Assembly (NCBI GenBank): GCA_910579515.1
Contig: CAJTUV010000001.1
Coordinates: forward strand, 62,127-126,126
Source of the DNA: an uncultured Hungatella sp.
GTDB lineage: Bacteria > Bacillota > Clostridia > Lachnospirales > Lachnospiraceae
Length of the DNA: 64,000 nt
Reading direction: 5' to 3'
Under the pieces are notes generated by a model that saw only the letters and a list, made by a program, of their open reading frames with translations, had not been told where the DNA came from and made no database searches. Made by a program: the position numbers and the translations under genes. Positions 26,164 to 36,264 of the stretch are shown here, piece after piece (position 1 is the first letter of the stretch; each line of letters opens with the position of its first letter).

Positions 26164-27672
26164 ATGGTTTATGAGGCAGTGAAAAAATTGGTACAGTATG
26201 GTCTTGATACAGGGCTGATTGGAGAGGTAGATAAAATTTATGCCACGAATCAGATTCTGGAGGTTCTGGGATTAGACGAGTATGAGGAGCCAGAAGGGAA
26301 GACAGAGGACATTCAGTTAGAGCAGGTATTGAAGGAATTAATGGATTATGCTCACGAGACAGGGAAGCTGCCAGAGGACAGCGTTACATATCGGGATTTG
26401 TTTGATACGAAATTGATGAATTGTCTGATGCCAAGGCCCAATGAGGTGGTAAAAGAGTTTTGGGCTCGTTATGAGACCTCGGCTGTTGAGGCCACAGACT
26501 ATTTTTATAAATTGAGTCAGGATTCCGATTATATCCGCCGGTATCGGGTGTGCAAGGATATGAAGTGGAAGGCGGAGACGAAATATGGGGATTTGGATAT
26601 TACCGTGAATTTGTCGAAGCCAGAGAAGGACCCCAAGGCCATTGCAGCGGCGAAATTGGCAAAGCAGAGCGGTTATCCCAAGTGTCTGTTGTGTATGGAA
26701 AATGTGGGCTATGCAGGCAGAACCAACCATCCGGCCAGAAATAACCACAGGATCATTCCGATTACCGTTAATGACAGCCAGTGGGGATTTCAGTATTCTC
26801 CTTATGTTTATTACAATGAACACTGTATTGTTTTTAATGGTCAACACGTGCCTATGAAGATTGAACGGCAGACTTTTATAAAGCTGTTTGATTTTGTGAA
26901 GCTGTTTCCTCATTATTTCCTGGGCTCCAATGCAGACCTGCCTATAGTAGGCGGCTCTATTTTAAGTCATGACCATTTCCAGGGCGGGCATTATACCTTT
27001 GCCATGGCCAAGGCCGCAATAGAGAGAAAATTTGTAATGAAAGACTTTGAGGAGGTGGAGGCAGGGATTGTGTACTGGCCCATGTCTGTTCTGCGCCTTA
27101 GAGGGAAAGATTCTGATAAATTGGTAGAGCTGGGGACCAGGGTTTTAGACAGCTGGAGAGGCTATACTGACGAGGCGGCGTTTATCTATGCAGAGACGGA
27201 CAAGGAACCTCACAATACGATTACTCCCATTGCCAGAAAGAACAAAGAGTTCTTTGAATTGGATTTGGTTTTGCGCAATAACATTACCACAGACGAGTTT
27301 CCTCTGGGCGTATATCATCCTCATCAGGAGCTGCACCATATTAAGAAGGAAAATATTGGCCTGATTGAGGTGATGGGACTGGCAGTTCTGCCTTCCAGGC
27401 TGAAAGAAGAGCTGGCTCTTTTAGGGGAATATATTGTGGAAGGAAAAGAAATTGACTCCTGTGAAAGTATTGCAAAACATAAAGAATGGGTAGAACAGTT
27501 TTTGCCTGAGTATGACCATGTGACTAAGGAGAATGTGCAGGATATTCTGAAAAAAGAAGTAGGTCTGGTGTTTGGACGGGTTTTGGAGGACGCCGGCGTA
27601 TATAAGTGTACAGAAGAGGGCAGAGCGGCTTTTGAACGTTTTCTGACCAGCGTTGGGTTTGTGAGAGCGTAG
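26164..27672 (+). CDS. galT: UDP-glucose--hexose-1-phosphate uridylyltransferase (Firmicutes type)
   Basis: This 502-residue enzyme of the Leloir pathway swaps UMP between UDP-glucose and galactose-1-phosphate. It is the longer Gram-positive GalT2 class rather than the 350-residue E. coli form. Seen motifs include the RTNHPARNNHRIIPI segment, ILSHDHFQGGHYTFAMA with the active-site histidines (HxHxQ-like), and GVYHPHQELHHIKKENIGLIEVMG. AAGGGGAG precedes the ATG. No galK or galE is in the window. Confidence 0.9.
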   Translation: MVYEAVKKLVQYGLDTGLIGEVDKIYATNQILEVLGLDEYEEPEGKTEDIQLEQVLKELMDYAHETGKLPEDSVTYRDLFDTKLMNCLMPRPNEVVKEFWARYETSAVEATDYFYKLSQDSDYIRRYRVCKDMKWKAETKYGDLDITVNLSKPEKDPKAIAAAKLAKQSGYPKCLLCMENVGYAGRTNHPARNNHRIIPITVNDSQWGFQYSPYVYYNEHCIVFNGQHVPMKIERQTFIKLFDFVKLFPHYFLGSNADLPIVGGSILSHDHFQGGHYTFAMAKAAIERKFVMKDFEEVEAGIVYWPMSVLRLRGKDSDKLVELGTRVLDSWRGYTDEAAFIYAETDKEPHNTITPIARKNKEFFELDLVLRNNITTDEFPLGVYHPHQELHHIKKENIGLIEVMGLAVLPSRLKEELALLGEYIVEGKEIDSCESIAKHKEWVEQFLPEYDHVTKENVQDILKKEVGLVFGRVLEDAGVYKCTEEGRAAFERFLTSVGFVRA

Positions 27673-27742
27673 CTTGAATGACTGTGCCTTCGTGCAGTAT
27701 CTGCGAAATAGATTTCAAAGTCTTGCAATATTTGTCTTTTTA

Positions 27743-27770
27743 TTGCTTTTTTTTCAAAACCGACTATAAT
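27743..27770 (+). promoter_or_regulatory. Predicted promoter for the 27817 gene
   Basis: TTGCTT (27743-27748) and TATAAT (27765-27770) with a 16-base spacer, about 47 bases before the ATG at 27817. Confidence 0.5.
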
Positions 27771-27816
27771 GCAAATGGGCCTATACTGCATTTTCAAGGA
27801 GGAGCAAGACAGAAAT

Positions 27817-29466
27817 ATGAAAAAACATTATGAGAAGATGATGCAAGATACAGAAAAGCGGGTACGCCATTCTTTTCGCATTCAGGTGAAGGAACAGGGA
27901 GAGGATTATGGCGGTTTTTATGATGAAAAAGGAATTGTCCAGCCCAAATATGCACTTTACCGTGTGACCACGGCAATCGCTGCATATTGTAATCAAAAAT
28001 CTGTATTCTATCAGGACTTAGCTGTTTATACCATGATTCGAGAGGGACTGGCCTATGTCCTTCGCTGGCAGCATGACAATGGGCTGTTTGATTTTGTTAC
28101 CTGCAATTTTTTGTCTACGCCAGATACTGCTTTTTGTATCAAACGGATTCTTCCTGTATTAACTTATCTGGATAACCATCGCACAACCAGAGAAGAGGAG
28201 GAGATTTATCAGGCCCTTTTCACCATTGTCAGGCAGGGAGCGGCGGGATTGCTGGAAGGCGGCTTTCATACGCCCAACCATCGCTGGGCGATTGCTTCGA
28301 TGTTAATGGAATGCGGAAAGCTATTTGATGACCCGGCTATGGTAAACAGAGCGGACGAATATCTGGCAGAGGGAATCGACTGTAACGAAGATGGAGAGTA
28401 TGCGGAGAAGTCGGCTGGAAATTATAATCGTGTCAATAATGATGCTATGATTTCTCTGGGACATACGACAAAAAATAAACAGTATTTTGAGTATGCAGCT
28501 CGGAATCTGCGAATGATGCTGACTTATATAGAACCTGACGGAAATATTTTTACAGGCAATTCTACCCGTTGGGATAACGGCCTTAAGATTTATCCTACAG
28601 ACTATTATATGGAATATCTTGAAATAGGGATCTTGTTGGAGATTCCAGAATTTTTGGATATGGCGAATTATATTTTCTGTCTGGTGGAGGAGAAGGGAAT
28701 GAAGGCTCCAGATCAGCTGATTCATTATATGAACCATCCTCAATGGGTGGAACTGGAGCATGAGGGAGTATGGAAACAGCCAGAATTTCATCGGTTTTAT
28801 CAGGAATCCGGTATTGCCCGGGTTCATAAGCCGGGATTTACTTATACGGTAATGAAAGATAAAACCTGTTTCCTTCACATGTCAACAAAAACAATGGAAA
28901 TTCAGCTTAAGCTAGGCGGCGGATACTTTGAACACAGAGCTTTTGCAGCAGAACTTATGGAGCAGAGAGATGACAACAGCTTTCATCTGGAACAGATTAT
29001 GAAAGGATGGTATTATCTTCCATTTAAAGAAAAGCAGGATACCAGTGACTGGTGGAAGATGGACAATGAGAAAAGGGAAAAGGTATTAGGACCCGATTTA
29101 CGATTACAAGCTGATGTGAAAGAGATCGAAGACGGAGTCGAGATACGCCTGAATGTGACAGGAGTGAAAAAAGCGCCTTTCCGTATAGAAGCAGCAGTCA
29201 CAGGGGCCAGTTTTATAAGAGGAAGTCAGTTTGATTTGAAGACAGAACCAGGCAGAACGATGATTTTAAAAGAGGGTCAGGCTGCGTTTGTAAATGATTT
29301 GGAATGCTTGAAAATCGGACCCGGATTTGGAACTCATCATTTTACGGCCGGTAATTTTGGCAGCGAGGCCGCATCTGCTTATGCTTTTACTCTTTATTTT
29401 ACAGACTACACAGAATTTGACCATACATTCCAGATCCGTGTGGGAGAAAAAAGCGACAATCATTAA
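27817..29466 (+). CDS. Unknown protein, probable alpha/alpha-toroid glycan-active fold
   Basis: This 549-residue protein has no signal peptide. The first 290 residues are helical with regularly spaced aromatic and acidic motifs (GLFDFVTCNFLSTPDTAF, GGFHTPNHRWAIASML, NRVNNDAMISLG) that suggest an (alpha/alpha)-barrel as in heparinase II/III and alginate lyases. Residues after about 300 look beta-rich. I do not recognise a characterised family. The ATG at 27817 has GGAGGAG about 12 bases upstream. It is followed after 14 bases by the interrupted gene at 29481, suggesting a functional pair, and by no transporter. Confidence 0.6.
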   Translation: MKKHYEKMMQDTEKRVRHSFRIQVKEQGEDYGGFYDEKGIVQPKYALYRVTTAIAAYCNQKSVFYQDLAVYTMIREGLAYVLRWQHDNGLFDFVTCNFLSTPDTAFCIKRILPVLTYLDNHRTTREEEEIYQALFTIVRQGAAGLLEGGFHTPNHRWAIASMLMECGKLFDDPAMVNRADEYLAEGIDCNEDGEYAEKSAGNYNRVNNDAMISLGHTTKNKQYFEYAARNLRMMLTYIEPDGNIFTGNSTRWDNGLKIYPTDYYMEYLEIGILLEIPEFLDMANYIFCLVEEKGMKAPDQLIHYMNHPQWVELEHEGVWKQPEFHRFYQESGIARVHKPGFTYTVMKDKTCFLHMSTKTMEIQLKLGGGYFEHRAFAAELMEQRDDNSFHLEQIMKGWYYLPFKEKQDTSDWWKMDNEKREKVLGPDLRLQADVKEIEDGVEIRLNVTGVKKAPFRIEAAVTGASFIRGSQFDLKTEPGRTMILKEGQAAFVNDLECLKIGPGFGTHHFTAGNFGSEAASAYAFTLYFTDYTEFDHTFQIRVGEKSDNH

Positions 29467-29480
29467 GAGGGGAATAAGGA

Positions 29481-31949
29481 ATGAAGTTTCAGTATCAAGT
29501 CGGTTGTGAGGAATCCATTAGCCGTTGGCAGATTACAAATATGGAAAAGGCGCCTTTTCTATCGCCTAAGAAGACTTTTGAGGCAGACGTTAATTTAGAA
29601 GAATCTTATGTACAGGTAATTTATCCGGTTCGTGAGGAATTTTTAAGGCAGAATTACATTGAACAAGTAAACCGTTATGATGGAAATTATCATAACCTGT
29701 ACTTTCCATTTGAAAGTAATCGGGTTGATTTGTCCACCTTTATCCATACGCCTCATCACATCTGGGTTTACGCCATGACAGGAGTATGCGTGGAAGAGGC
29801 AGGGGATTATCCTTTTGAGCTGTTTACCTGTGGAGGAGTTAAGGTGTGGGTAAACGGAAAAGAAGCAGGCTGTTTTGCTCCCTATACTAGAAATATTGCC
29901 AGTAAAAAAGAACTGACTCTTTCTTTTCAGAAAGGGTACAATGAGATTAAGGTGTATGCGGATGAGTTGGCAGAGCGAGATGTGTTCTTTTATTTTGAGT
30001 TTCGATATCAGGGACAGTATCCAATCACTGGGCAAGTGGAGGCAGGAGAAGCGCCTGAACGAATCCGCAAAGCAGAGGAATTTCTGTCTTCCTGTTATTT
30101 TGAACGAGATATGTATATCCAGGGAGAGGCCAGGCTGTTTTATGACCCAGCGTATTTAGTGGAGGATACGGAGTTGTTTGTCACATCTGTTACTTCTGGG
30201 ACGGGGGGAAAGCTTAGCAGAGACCATTACCATCAGTTTACAGCCAGAAAAGATAGAGATTTTCTGGTATATTGTGACACAGATAAAAGTAGTATTCAGA
30301 TGTCCAATGTGTATCTGTGTATGGATGTGGGGCCGTATCGGATCAGCCGCAGACTGTTTGTGGGAATTATTCCATTGAAAACAGTAACGATGAAGCCGGA
30401 GAAAACCATAAAGGGGCGAAAACACCAGGCTTTGAAATTTCTTTACGACCATGGGGAATTGGGAATGCAGTCTGTCATTACTTCTCTTGAACTGGAAGGC
30501 GGTATGAATGAGAAGGCAAAACAGGCTATGGATTTCTGCCTGAAAAAGATTGAAAGCAGAGAGGATTGCGCGGATTTTTCCCTTACGCCAATGGCTATTT
30601 TATTACAGCGTTATGAAGAACGATTAAGCGAAGAAGAGAAGGAACGGATTCGCCAGGCGGTTCTTCACTTCCGGTACTGGATTGATGAGCCGGGAGACGA
30701 TGTGATGTGGTACTTCAGTGAAAATCATGCACTTTTATTCCACATTTCTCAATATCTGTGGGGCCATTAGTATCCAGAAGAAATTTTTACAGAAAGCGGA
30801 CGGACAGGAAAGATTCAGAAAGAATATGGAAGACAGAGACTAGAACAGTGGTTTCGTGTATTTTTCCAGTATGGATATGCGGAATGGAACTCCGCTACCT
30901 ATATTCCTGTGGATTTTATCGGATTCTTCACCTTGTATCTGTGCGCGCCTGATGAGACGATTCGTCAAATGGCAAAAAAGGCTCTGGATTTTTCCATGCG
31001 GATTGTGGTGTATAATACTTTCCATGGAGTTATGAATTCCACTTATGGAAGAGTGTATGAGAATACGATTAAGACCAGAATCCAAGTGGAGACAAATTTC
31101 ATCAACTGGGTGACTTATGGTCAGGGATTCCTTACGTTTTTCGGTAATTCTGTTCATTTATATGCGATTAGCGACTATGAGCCAGACGATTTTATGGAAG
31201 AATGCAGGGTAGAGAATGGCCAGGGATTAATTCAGGAAATTGATCAGGGAATTCTGCGGGTGAAAATTAACACATATCGTACCAAAGATTATCACACAGC
31301 AGGAGTACGGCGTTTTAAACCCTTTTACCATGGACATCAGCAACATTTGATGAATGTTGCATTGGGAGAACATACGGGAGCCTTATTTTATGTGAATCAT
31401 CCAGGGGAGCGGCTGTTCAGCGGTGAGAACCGCCCCAGTTATTGGGCGGGAAACGGAACAATGCCCTGGACCGAACGGTATGAAAATGTAACGATTATGC
31501 TGTTTGACATAGACCCTCATGAACTGGTTCATCAGATTCACGCTTATGCTCCTACCTATGAATATGACGAGTATGAGTGCACAGAGCATCAGTTTTTTGC
31601 CAGGGCAGAAGAAGGGTATTTGTGGGCCTGGTTTTCCAATCCTGTGGCATTGACAATGAAAGGGGCTAATACAAGAAAGGAACTGATTTCTCGTGGACTG
31701 AAACATGGAGTGATTGTAAAATGTGGATCTAAGGCGGAGTTTGGCAGTTATGAGAAGTTTAAGACAGCCATGAAAAAAGCTAAGCCTATCTGGGATAAAG
31801 AGAAAACGCTCCGTTTTACAGACCCGCAGTATGGAAATTTTGAGGTGGTATCTGCAAAGGAGTTTTTGCTAAATGGAGAAGAGGTTCCTTATGAGGCTCA
31901 GGAGGGGTTCTTTCTTGTGAGGAAGACTGTACCAGATAAAATAGAATAA
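29481..31949 (+). pseudogene. Large glycan-related protein interrupted by one in-frame amber codon
   Basis: Bases 29481-31949 form one continuous frame of 822 codons broken only by TAG at 30768-30770 (codon 430). Frame and protein character are the same on both sides: the text runs ENHALLFHISQYLWGH, stop, then YPEEIFTESGRTG without loss. The N-terminal 180 residues look like a beta-sandwich with VWVNGKEAG, as in carbohydrate-binding or glycosidase sugar-binding domains; the rest looks like an (alpha/alpha)-toroid (NSTYGRVYENTIKTR). There is no good ribosome site for a second start after the stop. One base change from CAG or TTG would explain it. It may be a nonsense mutation, a sequencing error or readthrough. 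Function unknown, probably partnered with the 27817 gene. Confidence 0.75.
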
Positions 31950-31961
31950 AGAATGATTCAA

Positions 31962-32027
31962 AAACGGGCTGCCGCAAAGTCAGAAGATTTTAAGATTGTG
32001 ATATCTGACTTGATGCGACAGCCTGTT
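31962..32027. terminator. Long bidirectional hairpin between convergent genes
   Basis: An imperfect stem of about 22 bp (AAACGGGCTGCCGCA...AGTCAGA with TCTGACT...CAGCCTGTTT, containing G-U pairs and a 2-base bulge) separates the plus-strand 31949 end and the minus-strand PAP2 gene end. Confidence 0.7.
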
Positions 32028-32032
32028 TGTAT

Positions 32033-32704
32033 TTAAGCGCTGCGTCTGCGGGTAAAGAGCCTGCTTTCCCGCATCCTTTGGCCAATGACGAAGGAGTTCC
32101 CATATACCATAGGATAGAAGGCATAGGCCATCAGCATGGCTCCCATTACGTCCACAATCGAGTGCTGCTTTAGACAGACTGTGGAGACACAGATAGAAAC
32201 AGCCATAATAAGGGACAGTAAACGGAAGAAACGACGGTTTTTAAACGCTTCGCTTTTGATAATGGACAAATGAACAACTATGGAGTTGTATGCGTGAATA
32301 CTTGGAAAAATATTGGTAGAAGTGTCGGCCGCATGGAGACAGGCCACTAACTTGGCGCAGATATTTTTCTCAGGGTCCACAACCGGCCGTAAATCAGTCC
32401 CGTTATGGAAGACGGTGCAGACGATCAGGCTTAAGGTCATACCTGTAAACAGGTAGATGCATAAACGGTAGTAATCCTGCTTGTTCTTAAAAAAGAAGTA
32501 AAGAATCACTCCGCTTACGTAGAAAAACCACGCCAGATAGGGAATAATAAAAAATTCGTGAAACGGAATAAAATCGTCTAATCTTGTATGGATCACATAA
32601 TAATCTCTGGTCACAGTTCTTTCCAGATAGGAAAACCAGGGAATATATAGAAAAGCGTAAAGCAAAATCCATGCGTGTTTATATCGTTCCAGCCATTGTT
32701 TCAT
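32033..32704 (-). CDS. PAP2-family membrane phosphatase
   Basis: This 223-residue integral membrane protein has about six hydrophobic segments. The PAP2 signature is partly visible: PSIHAYNSIVV (PSxH) near residue 145 and KQHSIVDVMGA (HxxxD). Members dephosphorylate lipid phosphates such as phosphatidic acid or undecaprenyl diphosphate, or act as inositol-lipid synthases. The ATG at 32704 is chosen because GAGGTG lies just upstream; an ATG at 32728 has no such site. Substrate not determinable. Confidence 0.8.
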   Translation of the reverse strand: MKQWLERYKHAWILLYAFLYIPWFSYLERTVTRDYYVIHTRLDDFIPFHEFFIIPYLAWFFYVSGVILYFFFKNKQDYYRLCIYLFTGMTLSLIVCTVFHNGTDLRPVVDPEKNICAKLVACLHAADTSTNIFPSIHAYNSIVVHLSIIKSEAFKNRRFFRLLSLIMAVSICVSTVCLKQHSIVDVMGAMLMAYAFYPMVYGNSFVIGQRMRESRLFTRRRSA

Positions 32705-32766
32705 GGAATCACCTCGAAATTCTTTCAAATTGATATTGTTTTATATAGTATGAAGCAACTTTTCGG

Positions 32767-32795
32767 ATTATAGCACAACCGTTTCTTTCCAGCAA
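32767..32795 (-). promoter_or_regulatory. Predicted sigma-A promoter for the PAP2 gene
   Basis: On the minus strand TTGCTG (32795-32790) and TATAAT (32772-32767) are separated by 17 bases. Confidence 0.6.
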
Positions 32796-32900
32796 GAGAG
32801 TTTAGAGAATGTTAAGAAATTTTAGGAATAAAACGTTTTTGCCTGACATATACTGGAAATATATGGACAAAAATTATAAAATTACCAGGAGGAATGAAGG

Positions 32901-33173
32901 ATGGAACAATTAGAGAAACACAGAAGGCCGAGAAAGACAAAAAGGGAAAAAATGGAGGAAGAGTTCGTTAAGATTGGAGAAACGATAGAGCAGTATAAAG
33001 TAGATTTAGCTGCCTTGGAAGAACGGCGTCAGGCCATCAAAGACGAGATTGAGCAGGAGGAGTTTCGTGAGATGACAAAGTTTTTAAAAGAGCGAAATTT
33101 TTCAATGGACCGTTTAAGGGAGCTGTTAGAAGGGAAAGAAACAAGAAAAATTTGTGAAGAAGTAGTACAATGA
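32901..33173 (+). CDS. Small charged coiled-coil protein
   Basis: This 90-residue protein is almost entirely charged helix: KTKREKMEEEFVKIGETIEQY and DLAALEERRQAIKDEIEQEE form heptad-like repeats, followed by FLKERNFSMDRLRELLEG. It resembles short DUF4315-like coiled-coil proteins, but I cannot confirm the family. GGAGG lies upstream. It stands alone between PAP2 and the GH3 enzyme. Confidence 0.55.
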   Translation: MEQLEKHRRPRKTKREKMEEEFVKIGETIEQYKVDLAALEERRQAIKDEIEQEEFREMTKFLKERNFSMDRLRELLEGKETRKICEEVVQ

Positions 33174-33236
33174 TTGGAAATACTTGTATTTTTCAAAATA
33201 TTATGTGACAATAGATAAAAAATAGGAGGGTACTAA

Positions 33237-35033
33237 ATGGAAGCAAAACGTGTAGATTTAAAAGCAAAACCGTATTATCTGTCTGATGAGGATATCAAGT
33301 GGGTGGAAGATACCATTGCAGGCATGAGCCTGGAAGAAAAAATCGGACAGCTCTTCTTCAACATGGGGTCCAGCAGAGAAGAAGACTACTTAAAAATGAC
33401 TGTGAACAAGTATCATATCGGCGGAATCCGCTACAATCCGGCTACTTCTGCAGAAGTGTATGAGCAGAATCGCATTTTACAGGAAAATTCCAAGATACCA
33501 CTGATTATCGCCTGTAACACAGAAGCAGGGGGCAACGGAGCCTGCGTGGACGGAACGCTGATTGGACATCCAGTAAAAATCGGTTCCACCAGAAATCCAA
33601 AGTATGCTTTTGAGATGGGAAGAATGGCCAATAAGGAGGCTGCATCCATTGGATGCAATCTGTCCTTTGCACCTCTTTCTGATATTTATTATAACTGGCA
33701 TAACCCTGTGATCGGTCTGCGTAACTTTGGAAATGATCCAGAGCAGGTGGCTGAGATGGCTACCCAGTACCTGTTGGGAGCCCATGAAAATCAGGGATTT
33801 TGCTGTGCAGCCAAGCATTTTCCGGGAGACGGACTGGATGACAGAGATCAGCATATTGCAAACAGCGTCAATACTTTTTCCTGTGAGGAGTGGGACGAGA
33901 CCTTTGGAAAGGTATATACACGCCTGATTGACAATGGTCTTGAGGCTATTATGGCAGGTCATATTATGCAGCCGGCTTATACCCGTTATTTTAATCCGGA
34001 CATTAAGGATGAGGATATTCAGCCCGCTACCTTAAGCCCAGAATTGATTCAGGGTCTTTTAAAGGGGAAATTAGGGTTTAATGGCATGGTGCTTACGGAT
34101 GCCAGCCACATGGTCGGCCTGACATGCCGCATGAAGCGCAGCGAAGTGGTTCCTCACGCTATTGCAGCAGGCGTGGACATGTTCCTGTTCTTCAATGATA
34201 TGGACGAAGATTTTGCTTCTATGATGAATGGCTATAAATCTGGATTAATCACAGAAGAGCGTTTGTCCGACGCCCTTCACCGGATTCTGGGGCTGAAGGC
34301 TCATATGGGACTTCACAAGAAGGCCAAGACAGAGATTATGCCGCCGAGAGAGCAGATGAAGGAAGTAATCCGCTGCAAAGAGCATTTGGATATGGCAAAG
34401 GAAATCTCAGAAAACGGTACGGTTTTAGTAAAATATCTGGATGCAGACGTGCTGCCAATCACTCCAGAGCGGTATAAGAAGATCATGATCGTGTATGTAA
34501 AAGGCGTGGAAGCAGGCGGTATGGGAGCCCTGGTTCATGCAAGAGGAGGCGCAGGAAAGCCGCCTGCTGAAAGGCTGAAAGAGAAGCTGGAGGCAAAAGG
34601 CTTTGAGGTGTTTATCTACGAAAGTCCATTGGAGAAGATGAAAAAGCAGATGGCGGAAGGGAAAAATCCAGATATCAATCTGTATTTTGCAGGAAAAGAC
34701 ACCATCAGCGAATTTGCAGCTCGTCAGGATCTGATTATTACCTTATGCGACGTGGCAGGCGGTTTCCAGGCAGTTGCACGTCCGGGCTGGGGAATGACCA
34801 AAGGCGGCGGAGAGATTCCGTGGTATGTCCATGAAGTTCCGGTGATCGCTTTGAACATGGGCCATCCTACCATTATGGCGGATATGCCTCATGTGCGGAC
34901 CTTTATTAACGCTTATGACACCAACGACCAGACTATGGATGTGGTAGTGGAAAAATTGACAAGCGGAGCAGAGAACTTTACAGGGGAAGACCCTATTGAC
35001 AGCTTCTGCGGGCTTTGGGATACTCATTTCTAA
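33237..35033 (+). CDS. Glycoside hydrolase family 3 protein (beta-N-acetylhexosaminidase-like)
   Basis: This 598-residue protein has a GH3 N-terminal TIM barrel: EEKIGQLFF, then AAKHFPGDGLDDRDQH (the KHFPGDG motif typical of NagZ-type N-acetylhexosaminidases) near residue 196, and the MVLTDASHM segment with the nucleophile Asp. The C-terminal 220 residues correspond to the second domain. No signal peptide, so it is likely cytoplasmic and may act in muropeptide or amino-sugar oligosaccharide turnover. GGAGGG precedes the ATG. Two-domain GH3 enzymes can also be beta-glucosidases; the motif favours hexosaminidase. Confidence 0.85.
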   Translation: MEAKRVDLKAKPYYLSDEDIKWVEDTIAGMSLEEKIGQLFFNMGSSREEDYLKMTVNKYHIGGIRYNPATSAEVYEQNRILQENSKIPLIIACNTEAGGNGACVDGTLIGHPVKIGSTRNPKYAFEMGRMANKEAASIGCNLSFAPLSDIYYNWHNPVIGLRNFGNDPEQVAEMATQYLLGAHENQGFCCAAKHFPGDGLDDRDQHIANSVNTFSCEEWDETFGKVYTRLIDNGLEAIMAGHIMQPAYTRYFNPDIKDEDIQPATLSPELIQGLLKGKLGFNGMVLTDASHMVGLTCRMKRSEVVPHAIAAGVDMFLFFNDMDEDFASMMNGYKSGLITEERLSDALHRILGLKAHMGLHKKAKTEIMPPREQMKEVIRCKEHLDMAKEISENGTVLVKYLDADVLPITPERYKKIMIVYVKGVEAGGMGALVHARGGAGKPPAERLKEKLEAKGFEVFIYESPLEKMKKQMAEGKNPDINLYFAGKDTISEFAARQDLIITLCDVAGGFQAVARPGWGMTKGGGEIPWYVHEVPVIALNMGHPTIMADMPHVRTFINAYDTNDQTMDVVVEKLTSGAENFTGEDPIDSFCGLWDTHF

Positions 35034-35040
35034 AAAAAAT

Positions 35041-35079
35041 TGGCGCTAAGTGTGGGAGACTATGCTTAGCGCTATGTTT
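35041..35079 (+). terminator. Terminator after the GH3 gene
   Basis: An 8-bp stem (GCGCTAAG with CTTAGCGC) with a 14-base loop followed by a T-rich tail. Confidence 0.7.
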
Positions 35080-35181
35080 TATATAAAATACATAGACTGC
35101 CAAGGAGCAAAAAGAGATTGACAGATCCTGATTTTTGACACATAATTGGCAGTATTAGAAGAGGAAAGGGAGCTCAGAATT

Positions 35182-36252
35182 ATGAAAGAAATCAGGATTG
35201 AGAAAACGACAAATCCAAAGGAAAAGCCGTCACAGGACAATCCATTGGTATTTGGAACGATTTTTACTGACCATATGTTTGAGATGGACTATGAGGAAGG
35301 GATGGGATGGTATGACCCGAGAATTGTGCCATATCACAAGCTGGAGCTAGAACCTTCCTGTATGGTGTTTCATTACGGCCAGGAGATGTTTGAGGGATTG
35401 AAGGCTTATAAGGCCGAGGATGGCAGAGTATTGCTGTTCCGTCCGAATAAAAATATTGAGAGAGCAAACAGAAGCAACCGCAGACTTTGTATTCCAGAGA
35501 TACCAGAAGAAATGTTTCTGGAAGCGCTTAAAAAAGTGGTGGAGGTTGACAAAGAATGGATTCCTGTGAAGGAAGGCACCTCTTTGTATGTGCGCCCCTT
35601 TGTGATTGCGACAGACCCGTTTTTAGGGGTGAGGCCGTCTCATACGTATAAATTCATGATCATCTTGTCTCCAGTAGGCGCTTACTACGAAAGCGGCCTG
35701 GACCCTGTAAAGATTTGGATCGAAGATGAGTATGTGAGAGCGGTAAAGGGCGGCATCGGCGAGGCAAAAACAGGGGGCAACTATGTGGCGTCCCTGGCTT
35801 CCCAGGTAAAAGCCCATGATGAAGGATATTCACAGGTGCTGTGGCTGGACGGCGTTCACAGAAAATATATTGAAGAAGTAGGGGCCATGAATATTTTCTT
35901 TAAGATCAACGGTACGGTAGTGACGCCGAAGTTAAACGGCAGTATCCTTCCCGGAGTCACAAGAGATTCTGTGATCGCTCTGTGCAAAGAGTGGGGTGTT
36001 CCGGTTGAGGAGAAAGCCATCTCTGTGGACGAGGTGGTTTTAGCAGCTAAGTCCGGCGCGATGGAGGAATGCTTTGGCACCGGTACGGCGGCAGTCATCT
36101 CTCCGGTAGGGGAACTGCGGTATGAGGAAGAGAGAATGGCGATTGGCGGCGGCAAAATTGGGGAACTGACTCAGAAACTGTATGATACCATTACGGGAAT
36201 CCAGTTAGGAAAGATAAAGGGCCCAGAAGGCTGGAGCGTGGAAGTGAAATAA
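35182..36252 (+). CDS. ilvE: Branched-chain amino acid aminotransferase
   Basis: This 356-residue PLP enzyme transfers the amino group between glutamate and the keto acids of Leu, Ile and Val. It belongs to the fold-type IV, eukaryote-like BCAT2 class: FHYGQEMFEGLKAY, LYVRPFVIATDPFLGV, GEAKTGGNYVASL (PLP region), and MEECFGTGTAAVISPVG. The ATG at 35182 follows AAAGGGAG; an earlier in-frame TTG at 35146 is unlikely. The AEC transporter gene follows after 12 bases. Confidence 0.93.
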   Translation: MKEIRIEKTTNPKEKPSQDNPLVFGTIFTDHMFEMDYEEGMGWYDPRIVPYHKLELEPSCMVFHYGQEMFEGLKAYKAEDGRVLLFRPNKNIERANRSNRRLCIPEIPEEMFLEALKKVVEVDKEWIPVKEGTSLYVRPFVIATDPFLGVRPSHTYKFMIILSPVGAYYESGLDPVKIWIEDEYVRAVKGGIGEAKTGGNYVASLASQVKAHDEGYSQVLWLDGVHRKYIEEVGAMNIFFKINGTVVTPKLNGSILPGVTRDSVIALCKEWGVPVEEKAISVDEVVLAAKSGAMEECFGTGTAAVISPVGELRYEEERMAIGGGKIGELTQKLYDTITGIQLGKIKGPEGWSVEVK

Positions 36253-36264
36253 AAGGGAGACATT

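Noticed and set aside
30768..30770. Amber codon as a pyrrolysine site
   Set aside because: Pyrrolysine is known mainly in methylamine methyltransferases; this protein does not resemble one and no pyl gene or PYLIS-like element was seen.
30909..31949. Separate gene starting at GTG 30909
   Set aside because: It is in frame with the upstream part, lacks a ribosome site and starts in the middle of a domain; it is the second half of the interrupted gene.
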